Below are positions 9,868 to 18,762 of a stretch of 64,000 bases of DNA, in pieces. Below the pieces are notes generated by a model. It was not told the DNA's origin, searched no databases, and worked only from the letters and a program-made list of their open reading frames with translations. The position numbers were made by a program, and so were the translations under genes. The stretch is from Oscillospiraceae bacterium (GTDB taxonomy: Bacteria > Bacillota > Clostridia > Oscillospirales > CAG-382). The stretch spans positions 62,001-126,000 of the forward strand of contig SVTM01000001.1 in NCBI GenBank assembly GCA_015063785.1, written 5' to 3'. Position 1 is the first letter of the stretch, and every line of letters begins with the position of its first letter.

Positions 9868-10477
9868 AAGTTTGTTTTTCGATATTTTGTTGGCGCGCTT
9901 TTGATATCATCATTTCAAGTATTCCGCTTTGCAGATAACTTGTGCGGCTGATAAGACGTCCAATATCGTCGCTCATACCATTTTTAAACCAATCTATAAA
10001 AAAACCTGTGTACTGGTAAATGAAGAAACGAACTATTATCTCGCGATCGTCATCTGAAACAATGTCGGGCTCAACAGTTTTTTCTATGTACTTTGAAATG
10101 ATATAACCAAATACTTTATTCATATATTTTTCGTAGGTGGATCGATCAATAAACGACAGGCAATTATTTACTATTTTTCTGTTTTCTTTGGCGAGAGACA
10201 GAACGTATATAATCCAATCTTCAATAGAATCTTGTTCGGAATATTTTTCCATAATTCTTTGGCAGAGAATGTCTATTTCTTCGGTCAAAAGGGAAGGGAT
10301 GTCCTCAAAATAATAATAGAAGGAATTTCTATTGACACCGCAATCTGTAACTATATCTTTAACAGTGATCTGATTCAGCTGTTTTTTCTGCAAAAGATTG
10401 TAAAACGAATCTACAATAGCTTTTTTTGTGAAGCTTGCCATATAATACTCCCTTCTGTTAAATTTCAAACCATACAC
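9866..10477 (-). CDS. TetR family transcriptional regulator (start probably 10441)
   Basis: FTKKAIVDSFYNLLQKKQLNQITVKDIVTDCGVNRNSFYYYFEDIPSLL. Confidence 0.85.
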   Translation of the reverse strand: MYGLKFNRREYYMASFTKKAIVDSFYNLLQKKQLNQITVKDIVTDCGVNRNSFYYYFEDIPSLLTEEIDILCQRIMEKYSEQDSIEDWIIYVLSLAKENRKIVNNCLSFIDRSTYEKYMNKVFGYIISKYIEKTVEPDIVSDDDREIIVRFFIYQYTGFFIDWFKNGMSDDIGRLISRTSYLQSGILEMMISKARQQNIEKQT

Positions 10478-10506
10478 ATTATATATTATTTGTCGATTTA
10501 TGTCAA
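10478..10506 (-). promoter_or_regulatory. sigma-A type promoter for tetR
   Basis: Minus strand TTGACA-N17-TATAAT. Confidence 0.75.
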
Positions 10507-10533
10507 GTTTTTAAAACCAGCAAAAAATCAAAC

Positions 10534-10561
10534 AAAAATTGCAATGAATATTGCAATTTTT
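10534..10561. promoter_or_regulatory. perfect palindrome, candidate operator
   Basis: AAAAATTGCAAT-GAAT-ATTGCAATTTTT; contains the -35 of the next promoter. Confidence 0.6.
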
Positions 10562-10579
10562 TATCAAATCTGCTATAAT
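10551..10579 (+). promoter_or_regulatory. sigma-A type promoter for the cytidylate kinase-like gene
   Basis: TTGCAA-N17-TATAAT upstream of 10614. Confidence 0.7.
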
Positions 10580-10613
10580 ATAATCAACATATAACGTTGA
10601 AGGGAGATTCAAT

Positions 10614-11228
10614 ATGTCAGGATCAATAATCACAATAAGCAGACAGTACGGTAGCGGCGGAAGGTTTGTAGGTAAAAAACTCGCAGAAAAACTCGGCATC
10701 CCGTTTTATGATAATGAGTTGATCTCAATGGCAGCAAAAGAAAGCGGTTTTGCAGAAAGTCTTTTTGAAAACGCCGAGAAGAATACCACTTACAGTTTGC
10801 TTTATTCTCTCTCTATGTTCGGCACAAGTTCGGGAGGAATGTACGGACTTCCGCTCAGCGACAAGGTTTTTCTCATTCAATCCGATATAATCAAAAAAGT
10901 TGCCGATCAGGGACCTTGTGTTATCGTGGGACGATGCGCAGACTACGTTCTTCGCGAGCGCAATGACGTTGTGCACTTTTTCTTCTACTCAGATATAGAA
11001 AATCGCGTTGAGCGCGCCATGAAATATTATGGCCTGGAAGAAAAGAAAGCAAAAGAAGCAATTGAAAAAACAGACAAGAAAAGAGCTGCATACTACAACT
11101 ACTACACAGGAGAACGCTGGGGAGAGATAAAAAATTATCACCTTTCTCTCAACACAGATTCAATCGGTATAGACGCTTGTGTTGACGTGCTCTCAAATTA
11201 TATCGAAGCAAAAAATACCAAAAACTAA
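10614..11228 (+). CDS. cytidylate kinase-like family protein
   Basis: IITISRQYGSGGRFVGKKLAEKLGIPFYDNELI...CVIVGRCADYVLRER. Confidence 0.85.
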   Translation: MSGSIITISRQYGSGGRFVGKKLAEKLGIPFYDNELISMAAKESGFAESLFENAEKNTTYSLLYSLSMFGTSSGGMYGLPLSDKVFLIQSDIIKKVADQGPCVIVGRCADYVLRERNDVVHFFFYSDIENRVERAMKYYGLEEKKAKEAIEKTDKKRAAYYNYYTGERWGEIKNYHLSLNTDSIGIDACVDVLSNYIEAKNTKN

Positions 11229-11231
11229 AAT

Positions 11232-11262
11232 AAAGGCTTTGCGAAATATTCGCAAAGCCTTT
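11232..11262. terminator. bidirectional intrinsic terminator
   Basis: AAAGGCTTTGCGAA-ata-TTCGCAAAGCCTTT between convergent genes. Confidence 0.75.
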
Positions 11263-11265
11263 TGC

Positions 11266-11811
11266 TTATTTGTATTGAAACTCTTTGATTCTTTCAAGCA
11301 AATCTTCCGGATCATCAGAAACGATAAGGCGATCAACAGCGCTTTGCGCAAGAAAACCTTTTTCTACAAGTTCATTCAACATTTGAAGCATTGTGTCATA
11401 AAATCCGCAAATGTTATATATCGCAACAGCCTTTTGATGCTGATTGAGATTTTGAAGGGTGAATATTTCAAAAAATTCATCGAGAGTACCGATGCCGCCC
11501 GGTGTAATAATAAAAGCAGAGGACATTTCCTCCATCAATTTTTTGCGTTCGCGCATTGTGTCTGTGAATATTGTCTCGGTACATTTTTCAAACCTTATCC
11601 CATCACCCGTGAAAAATCGAGGGACAATACCGATTATTTTACCGTTTTCAGAGTAAACACCTCTTGCGCACGCACCCATAAGACCGTTGGCGCCGGCACC
11701 GAACACAAGGCCTATCGATTGACGAGCCATTTGTTTGCCGAGTTGTTCGGTTTTTTCTACATACACTTTGTCGATCTTGTTGCTTGCTGCGCCATATACG
11801 CAGATATTCAT
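11266..11811 (-). CDS. TIGR00730/LOG family Rossmann-fold protein (cytokinin riboside 5'-monophosphate phosphoribohydrolase-like)
   Basis: MNICVYGAASNKID start preceded by GAGAGG; PGGIGTLDEFFEIFTLQNL motif (PGGxGTxxE). Confidence 0.85.
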   Translation of the reverse strand: MNICVYGAASNKIDKVYVEKTEQLGKQMARQSIGLVFGAGANGLMGACARGVYSENGKIIGIVPRFFTGDGIRFEKCTETIFTDTMRERKKLMEEMSSAFIITPGGIGTLDEFFEIFTLQNLNQHQKAVAIYNICGFYDTMLQMLNELVEKGFLAQSAVDRLIVSDDPEDLLERIKEFQYK

Positions 11812-11842
11812 ATAAAACCTCTCTTTCGGTTGTCGGATGAAA

Positions 11843-11866
11843 AACTCCCCCAAAAAAGGGGGAGTT
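11843..11866 (-). terminator. hairpin upstream of the LOG gene, possible terminator
   Basis: AACTCCCCC-aaaaaa-GGGGGAGTT. Confidence 0.5.
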
Positions 11867-12014
11867 CAACAGCTTCATAAATTCAGATAAAAACATACTC
11901 TAAAAGCAGTTATAAACTGCCCGAATAACTGCGGCAAAAAGCCGAAATTCAATCGGTGGAAAATTGTCGAAAACAACTCACCCTGTCAGTGTATGCACAC
12001 CTAAAGAGCTATGA

Positions 12015-12296
12015 TTACTGCTGTTCAGCCTTCATTGCTGCGAAGCATTCGCTGCAATATACGGGTCTGTCATTGCTGGGCTCGAAAGGAATCTTAGCCT
12101 CTCCGCCGCAGTTTGCACAGGTTGTGGTAAAGAGTTCTCTGGGAGCTCTGCCGGCGTTCTTCTTGGCCATACGGCAAGCCTTACACTTCTTGGGTTCGTT
12201 CTGGAAGCCCTGCTGAGCGTAAAACTCCTGTTCGCCTGCGGTGAAGATGAATTCCTGTCCGCACTCTTTGCAAACTAATGTCTTGTTCTCGTACAT
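12015..12296 (-). CDS. zinc-ribbon domain protein
   Basis: LVCKECGQEFIFTAGEQEFYAQQGFQNEPKKCKACR...TTCANCGGEAKIPFEPSNDRPVYCSECF. Confidence 0.8.
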   Translation of the reverse strand: MYENKTLVCKECGQEFIFTAGEQEFYAQQGFQNEPKKCKACRMAKKNAGRAPRELFTTTCANCGGEAKIPFEPSNDRPVYCSECFAAMKAEQQ

Positions 12297-12384
12297 GATT
12301 TTCCCTCGCTTTGGATTATAAAAAATTTCGGTTCCCGGACGGAATTGCACCGCCGCTTTCGCCATCTATGTGCGGGACCATATA

Positions 12385-12972
12385 TCAATTCTTTGCCGTT
12401 CTGAGTTTTTTTCTCATTCGGAAAAGAGAATTGTCGCAAGATTTTTTTGTGATATTAAGTGCTTTGCAGATCTCATCGTTAGAAAAACCCTTGATGTAAA
12501 GTGAAAACACCTTGTATTCAGTGTCGGATAATATAACTTTTGCTTTATCAAAAAGCTCGCGAATCTCATTCTTTATTATAAAATCATCTTCAAAATTTTC
12601 CTGGATCATGCCTATGCGCGAAAGTTCATTGTCATCGAGCTCCGAAAGAGGCAAAGACGACAGGGAAGGAGTAACGTTTTTTTCGATCCAGTTGATCATT
12701 CTTCTTTTTATGCACACAGTTGCATAAGTAGAAAACTGAGCTTTGGCGCTGTCATATGTAAGTGCAGCGTTGTAAAGCGCTATATAGCCTTCTTGAATAA
12801 GGTCATCACGTTCAGATCCACAGAAGCCAAACGAAAAAGCGATGGATATAATTCTGTCGCGGTAGGAGTCTGCAAGAAAAACGAAAACGTCTTTGTTACC
12901 GTTTTTTATCAATTCTATAAAATTTGATATCTTGTCTGAGTTATTGGTGCTGAGAGGAAGAGAATGTGACAT
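12385..12972 (-). CDS. sigma-70 family RNA polymerase sigma factor (SigH-like)
   Basis: DLIQEGYIALYNAALTYDSAKAQFSTYATVCIKRRMINWI region 2; C-terminal HTH LSDTEYKVFSLYIKGFSNDEICKALNITKKSCDNSLFRMRKKL. Confidence 0.8.
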   Translation of the reverse strand: MSHSLPLSTNNSDKISNFIELIKNGNKDVFVFLADSYRDRIISIAFSFGFCGSERDDLIQEGYIALYNAALTYDSAKAQFSTYATVCIKRRMINWIEKNVTPSLSSLPLSELDDNELSRIGMIQENFEDDFIIKNEIRELFDKAKVILSDTEYKVFSLYIKGFSNDEICKALNITKKSCDNSLFRMRKKLRTAKN

Positions 12973-13175
12973 GTAGCTCCATGGTGAATTATAATACTTT
13001 TTTCATCTATTTTAATTATAGCATCTAAATTTCCCTTGTCAAGAGATTTCGTGAATTTATTTGTATTTTTTACTGATTTTTTTAAGCCTTTAGCATAAAT
13101 CGAACGAGATTCGTGTCTAAAATATGTATATTTTGACGAAAACCGAATTTGATTTACTCATCAAAAACTTTTCTA

Positions 13176-13204
13176 TTGATAAGAATATTTTTTTATGTTA
13201 TAAT
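13176..13204 (+). promoter_or_regulatory. sigma-A type promoter for mgtE
   Basis: TTGATA-N17-TATAAT. Confidence 0.65.
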
Positions 13205-13247
13205 AATCAAGGAATATATATTTTGCTACAAATTTTCAGGAGGTGAA

Positions 13248-13286
13248 ATGTTATTTTGTCGCACAGTAACACAAAATACTATATAA
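13248..13286 (+). CDS. possible leader peptide MLFCRTVTQNTI upstream of mgtE
   Basis: Strong SD AGGAGGTGAA before ATG; TAA stop overlaps the mgtE SD (TAAGGAG). Confidence 0.4.
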   Translation: MLFCRTVTQNTI

Positions 13287-13298
13287 GGAGCTGATCTT

Positions 13299-14678
13299 AT
13301 GGAAGAAAAAAACATTAACGAAACAATCGAGCTTTTGGAACAAAAGAGCTTTCCCGCTCTGAAATCAATCCTGAACGACATGATGCCTGCTGACATCGCT
13401 CTTTTGTTCGAGGAACTTGATAATACGGACAAGGTTATCGCTTTTCGTCTGCTCGGAAAAGAACTTGCTGCAGAAACCTTTGCGTACCTTGATTCCGATT
13501 CTCAAATCAACCTTACACAAGCTATAAGCGACAAGGAAATCCACGACGTGTTCGACCGTCTGTTTATTGACGATGCCGTTGATGCCATCGAGGAAATGCC
13601 TGCGAATGTTGTAACCCGTATTCTCAACAACACCGATTCCGAAACCCGCAAACTAATCAACGATATATTAAAGTATCCTGAAAGAAGTGCCGGCAGTATT
13701 ATGACTGTCGAATATGTAAATCTGCGCAGGGATATGACTGTGTCGCAAGCAATTGAAAAGATCAGAAGAGAAGGTTCTGACAAAGAAACAATATACACAT
13801 GTTACGTTACCGAGAACAGAAAACTCGTCGGTATTGTCGGAGTCAGCACACTTTTGACATCAAAAGACGATCAAATTGTTGAAGATATCATGGAAAAGAA
13901 TGTCATTTCGGTTTCGGCTTATGACGACAAAGAAGACGTGGCAATGACGATAAACAAATACGGTTTTATCGCAATTCCCGTTGTTGACAAAGATTCACGC
14001 CTTATCGGCATCGTCACAGTCGACGACGCAATTGAGGTTATCCAACAGGAAACGACCGAAGACATCTCTATCATGGCGGCGATGGAACCTATTGAAGAGA
14101 GTTATTTCAAAACCTCTGTGTTTTCGCATGCAAAAAAGCGTATGCTTTGGCTTATGATTCTTATGATTTCTGCCACTGTTACAGGCGTAGTAATGCAGAA
14201 CTATGAAAACGCCATAAGTGCTTTTCCTATACTTGTAAGCTGCATTCCGATGCTTATGGATACCGGCGGAAACAGCGGATCGCAGTCTGCGACAATGATG
14301 ATCCGTGGTATTGCGCTTGGCGATATTCGATTCAGTGATATTTTCCGCGTAGTATTCAAAGAGTTCAGAATTTCAATTCTGGTTAGCGTTGCTCTTGGTG
14401 TTGTAAATTTTGTAAGAATAATTATAATGCACAGTTTCGGCATTCTTGGCGACACCGGAGGACAATCGGTATATCTTATAGCAGCAATAGTTTCGCTGTC
14501 GCTGATTCTTGTTGTCATCCTTGCAAAATTTATCGGCTGTACACTGCCTCTCCTTGCTGATAAGATTGGACTTGACGCTGCACTCATGGCTTCTCCGATC
14601 ATTTCGACAATAGTTGACGCTTTTGCAGTTTTCATTTATTTTAAAATAGCAACTACTTTCCTAAATATTGGATTTTAG
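13299..14678 (+). CDS. mgtE: magnesium transporter MgtE
   Basis: MgtE N domain, two CBS domains, TM domain with MDTGGNSGSQSATMMIRGIALGDI. Confidence 0.95.
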   Translation: MEEKNINETIELLEQKSFPALKSILNDMMPADIALLFEELDNTDKVIAFRLLGKELAAETFAYLDSDSQINLTQAISDKEIHDVFDRLFIDDAVDAIEEMPANVVTRILNNTDSETRKLINDILKYPERSAGSIMTVEYVNLRRDMTVSQAIEKIRREGSDKETIYTCYVTENRKLVGIVGVSTLLTSKDDQIVEDIMEKNVISVSAYDDKEDVAMTINKYGFIAIPVVDKDSRLIGIVTVDDAIEVIQQETTEDISIMAAMEPIEESYFKTSVFSHAKKRMLWLMILMISATVTGVVMQNYENAISAFPILVSCIPMLMDTGGNSGSQSATMMIRGIALGDIRFSDIFRVVFKEFRISILVSVALGVVNFVRIIIMHSFGILGDTGGQSVYLIAAIVSLSLILVVILAKFIGCTLPLLADKIGLDAALMASPIISTIVDAFAVFIYFKIATTFLNIGF

Positions 14679-14717
14679 TTTCAAACAAAATCACCTTTTC
14701 GCATATTATGTGAAGGG

Positions 14718-15440
14718 GTGATTTTTTTGCATTTTTCAAGAGATAAAACGAATAAATCATTAAAACCGTGGCTAGTATTTGTATTTTTTCTCTTGTTATC
14801 AGTATCTTTTATGATCATAACAGACATGATTATGTTTCCAATGATAAAATCAGCATCAGCGCAGATAGTCAAGTCAAGAACAACACTAATAATAAACGAA
14901 GCTGTATTTAACGTGTTGGAATCCGAAGAGTACGATTACAAAGATATGATAAACCTGGAAAAGAACGACGAAGGAAGAGTGATAGCACTCACAACAAAAA
15001 CCCAAACAATGAACACATTAAAATCCAGAGTTATGACCGAGATATATACAAGAATGCAAGCATATTCGGAAGATGAAATATTATTGCCCTTCGGAAATAT
15101 TTTTAACACAAGTTTCCTCCTTGGAAAAGGTCCGGATATCAAAATTTCAATGACACAATTTGGTGAATGCAATTGCGATTACAGAAACGTTTTTGAAAGT
15201 TGTGGTATCAATCAGACAAATCACAGAGTTATGCTTGATATAAAAATGACCGTTTCCATTATTATGCCATTAAGATGTGTAAAAGAAAGAATCGCAACCA
15301 GTATATGCATTGCTGACACAGTAATCGTAGGAGAAGTTCCGCAGGCATTTACAAACGTTCAAAATTACTCTGCAAGCGACGAGGGGGCAACAGTTGCGGA
15401 CGAGGTTGTGGATTTTGGCGCACACAACTACATAAACTAA
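14718..15440 (+). CDS. yunB: sporulation protein YunB (start GTG 14718 or TTG 14727)
   Basis: Single N-terminal TM; ILLPFGNIFNTSFLLGKGPDIKISMTQFG...INQTNHRVMLDIKMTVSIIMP. Confidence 0.8.
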   Translation: MIFLHFSRDKTNKSLKPWLVFVFFLLLSVSFMIITDMIMFPMIKSASAQIVKSRTTLIINEAVFNVLESEEYDYKDMINLEKNDEGRVIALTTKTQTMNTLKSRVMTEIYTRMQAYSEDEILLPFGNIFNTSFLLGKGPDIKISMTQFGECNCDYRNVFESCGINQTNHRVMLDIKMTVSIIMPLRCVKERIATSICIADTVIVGEVPQAFTNVQNYSASDEGATVADEVVDFGAHNYIN

Positions 15441-15447
15441 AAGAAAC

Positions 15448-15467
15448 AACTCCCCATACGGGGAGTT
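15448..15467. terminator. bidirectional terminator
   Basis: AACTCCCC-atac-GGGGAGTT between convergent yunB and glnS. Confidence 0.65.
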
Positions 15468-15475
15468 GAAAGATT

Positions 15476-17143
15476 TTATTTTGCTTCAGGCTTGTAGCTA
15501 CCCTTGAGGGTAACGATTCTGTTGTAGGTGCCGGGATGCTTTGAGTCTGCGCAGAAATATCCGCTTCTCACAAACTGGAACTTTTCGCCGGCCTTGACGT
15601 CTGCCATGCAACCTTCGAGCTTTGCGTTTGTCATCACCTTGAGAGAATCGGGATTAAGATAATCTCTGAAGGTCTTTTCCTCATCCATATCGCCGGGATC
15701 TTCGATGGTAAAGAGATTGTCATAAAGGTTTACGGTTGCATCAACTGCATTATCCCTGCTTACCCAGTGAATAGTACCCTTGACCTTTCTGCCGTCGACA
15801 GGCATGCCGTTGGATGTCTCAAGATCCGCTGTGCAAAGGAGCTTTTCCACACGTCCGTCTGCGCCGTAGATCACTTCGTTGCACTTAACAATATATGCAC
15901 CCATAAGTCTTACTTCGCAGTCAGGCTTAAGTCTCTGGTACTTGGGAGGAGGATTGTCCGAAAAATCCTCGCGATCGATGTAAAGCTGTCTTGTAAAGGC
16001 AACCTTTCTTGTTCCGTCATCAGGATTTTCGGGATTGTTTGACACCTCAAAGTATTCGGTCTTTCCTTCGTCAAAATTTGTAATTTCAACTTCGATAGGA
16101 TCAAGAACAGCCATTCTTCTGGGCACAACATGGCCGAGTTCTTCGCGGATACAATATTCGAGAAGTCCGATATCGCAAAGAGAAAGGGAAGTGGAAACAC
16201 CCGAACGCTTTACAAATTCAAAAATGGATTCAGGAGTATAACCTCTTCTTCTAAGACCGCAAAGGGTGGGCATTCTGGGATCGTCCCAACCATCAACAAG
16301 CTTTTCTTCGACAAGAGCACGGAGATATCTTTTGCTCATAACGGTGTGAGTTACATTCATTCTTGCAAATTCACGCTGCTTGGGCTTAATTTCAAAACCT
16401 ATGTTGTCGATTACCCAATCGTAAAGAGGACGGTGATTCTTAAACTCGATCGAGCAGAGAGAATAGGTGATACCTTCTGTCGCATCCTGGATGGGATGTG
16501 CAAAGTCGTAAAGGGGATAGATGCACCATTTGTTGCCCTGTCTGTGGTGTGATGTGTGAATGATTCTGTATATAGCAGGGTCACGCATATTCATATTTGG
16601 AGATGCCATATCTATCTTGGCGCGGAGAGTGCGTGTTCCATCGGCAAACTCGCCGTTTTTCATTCTTTCGAAAAGATCGAGGTTTTCTTCAACGCTTCTA
16701 TCGCGATAAGGGCTGTTTTTACCGGGTTCTGTAAGAGTTCCGCGGTATTCGCGCATTTCATCGGCAGAAAGGTCACAGACGTACGCTTTGCCGTCCTTTA
16801 TAAGCTTTACGGCATATTCGTAACATTTGTCAAAATAGTCGGAACCATAGAAAATGCCGCCTGTTGGTTCTGCACCAAGCCAGCGAAGATCTTCTTCAAT
16901 AGACTGAACATACTCGTCGTCTTCCTTTACAGGATTTGTGTCGTCGTATCTGAGGTTAAAAAGTCCGCCGTATTTTTTTGCGGTCATCACGTTGATCCAG
17001 ATTGCCTTCGCGCTACCGATGTGAAGGTATCCGTTGGGCTCGGGCGGAAATCTTGTGTGAACGGTGTTGATCTTTCCCTCGCGGAGATCTTCGTCTATTT
17101 CGTCGTGGATAAAATTGGAATTTGCAAGTTCTTCAAATGCCAT
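15476..17143 (-). CDS. glnS: glutamine--tRNA ligase
   Basis: HTRFPPEPNGYLHIGSAKAIWIN; MSKRYLRALVEEKLVDGWDDPRMPTLCGLRRRGYTPESI. Confidence 0.95.
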   Translation of the reverse strand: MAFEELANSNFIHDEIDEDLREGKINTVHTRFPPEPNGYLHIGSAKAIWINVMTAKKYGGLFNLRYDDTNPVKEDDEYVQSIEEDLRWLGAEPTGGIFYGSDYFDKCYEYAVKLIKDGKAYVCDLSADEMREYRGTLTEPGKNSPYRDRSVEENLDLFERMKNGEFADGTRTLRAKIDMASPNMNMRDPAIYRIIHTSHHRQGNKWCIYPLYDFAHPIQDATEGITYSLCSIEFKNHRPLYDWVIDNIGFEIKPKQREFARMNVTHTVMSKRYLRALVEEKLVDGWDDPRMPTLCGLRRRGYTPESIFEFVKRSGVSTSLSLCDIGLLEYCIREELGHVVPRRMAVLDPIEVEITNFDEGKTEYFEVSNNPENPDDGTRKVAFTRQLYIDREDFSDNPPPKYQRLKPDCEVRLMGAYIVKCNEVIYGADGRVEKLLCTADLETSNGMPVDGRKVKGTIHWVSRDNAVDATVNLYDNLFTIEDPGDMDEEKTFRDYLNPDSLKVMTNAKLEGCMADVKAGEKFQFVRSGYFCADSKHPGTYNRIVTLKGSYKPEAK

Positions 17144-17169
17144 TATTTCATTCTCCTTTGCAATGAGAT

Positions 17170-18762
17170 TTATTTCATAATATTGTTTTTGATAACTTTA
17201 TTTCGAAAACCGGCAACAGTTAATGCTTTGTTTTTGAACCCGTCAAAAACATTGTCTGTTATTGTGATGTTCTCGTGAATAAGGGGAGCGTTTTCGCTGT
17301 CATATCCTGAAACACCTGTTATAACAAAACCGTCGCCGTATCTTGCATTTTTGAAGGTGTTATTTTTGATGGTGAGATTTTTGATTCTGCCTGATTCATA
17401 CCAATATTGTGCAAGATCATAGGCGTAAACAGGGCATCCGCAGTCATCGTAGTAATTATTTTCAACAAGAATGTTTCCTGCACCCGAAATGCGCCAATGC
17501 GGAATATTGGTACTTTTGTTGTTGTAAATGTGCACATCAGGCATCCGTAACGGATTTTCTACAAGATATCCGCATTTTAAACCCTCGGGCAGATTCGAAT
17601 TTGATACCAAACGTATTTTCATGCCCGAGTCATCTGTAAAGCTACATTCGGATACCTCAAATGTGCAAAGCTCGTCAAGCGTTGTGTTATCAATCACCGT
17701 AAGTACATCGCCCGGCTTATACATTTCAAGGAATGAATGTGCTTCATGCTTATATTCCACATCAATGTGTTTGTCTGCAATATCCGATATAACAGTATAA
17801 TTGCCGTGGATGTTGCAGGCATCATCAAGGCTTGATTCAAATTCACAGTCATGAATTGAAAGCTTGCCGCTGCAATTCACAAAATGCAGTATATCTGCTG
17901 TCAGTGTTACAGGTTCGTTTGCTTCGGGTTTTACACGCAGATTTGATATCTCTACATTTTCACAGAGCTGAGCTATAACGCCCATTCCTCCGCCTCTTCT
18001 GATGTTGATATCCGATATAACGACATTTTGCGAGTCTTCAAGGAAAAATCCATCACGCAGACGATTTTCCTCAAGATTGATAGAAATCAATTCGCCCACA
18101 TCATATACGCATTTTTCTGCTTTTCCGTCATCAGCATAATAAAAATCGACAGTATCGTTGTTTTCGCATATTCTGCAATTCATATACGGAGCTGGCAGGT
18201 TTTCCCTTGACTTTTTACAATCTACAGAAAACATATAGCGTATAACCACTCTTGAAAGTGCATGGAAAGACAGAATCTTATTCTTTGTATTCAGTTCTCC
18301 GCTGTCTGTAAGAAATGCGAGGTTGCCGTCACTCACTTTGCAGGGCATTTTTTCGCTGTCAAAACGACATGAAAATTTTTCCTCGCTCTTTTCGGTGATC
18401 TGCAATAATGCATACGGTGCACGGTAGGTTGTGAGTGTTATATTTTTGATCGTAATGTTTTTGCTGTGCTGTATTATAAATGGCGAAACTCGACCGTGAA
18501 ATACAAAAGTCGAACCGTTTCCGTCTATAGTGATATCACTTAATCCTATCAAAGGAAATGCTACTCTTTTTATACCTGTTTCGTTGTTTGTCGGTGCGAA
18601 AAAGCCTTCGAATGCACCCTCTTCAAAAAAATGATATGTTCCTTTCTCAAAGAACAGTGTTTCACCGTTTTTGATATGCGAGAGTTCGCTGATTATCTCG
18701 GGTGTGTAGTTTTTTTCGCAATTACATTTTGAAATGATAATCATAGCGTTTTTTGCATTCAA
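17170..18762 (-). CDS. right-handed beta-helix protein, GH110 (alpha-1,3-galactosidase)-like (start TTG 18762 or ATG 18744)
   Basis: Parallel beta-helix repeats; ADILHFVNCSGKLSIHDCEFESSLDDACNIHGNY resembles the GH110 core. Confidence 0.6.
   Translation of the reverse strand: MNAKNAMIIISKCNCEKNYTPEIISELSHIKNGETLFFEKGTYHFFEEGAFEGFFAPTNNETGIKRVAFPLIGLSDITIDGNGSTFVFHGRVSPFIIQHSKNITIKNITLTTYRAPYALLQITEKSEEKFSCRFDSEKMPCKVSDGNLAFLTDSGELNTKNKILSFHALSRVVIRYMFSVDCKKSRENLPAPYMNCRICENNDTVDFYYADDGKAEKCVYDVGELISINLEENRLRDGFFLEDSQNVVISDINIRRGGGMGVIAQLCENVEISNLRVKPEANEPVTLTADILHFVNCSGKLSIHDCEFESSLDDACNIHGNYTVISDIADKHIDVEYKHEAHSFLEMYKPGDVLTVIDNTTLDELCTFEVSECSFTDDSGMKIRLVSNSNLPEGLKCGYLVENPLRMPDVHIYNNKSTNIPHWRISGAGNILVENNYYDDCGCPVYAYDLAQYWYESGRIKNLTIKNNTFKNARYGDGFVITGVSGYDSENAPLIHENITITDNVFDGFKNKALTVAGFRNKVIKNNIMK

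Noticed and set aside
13205-13298. M-box (ykoK) Mg2+ riboswitch upstream of mgtE
   Set aside because: Leader from the predicted promoter is only about 90 nt and no M-box consensus was seen; an upstream TSS is not excluded
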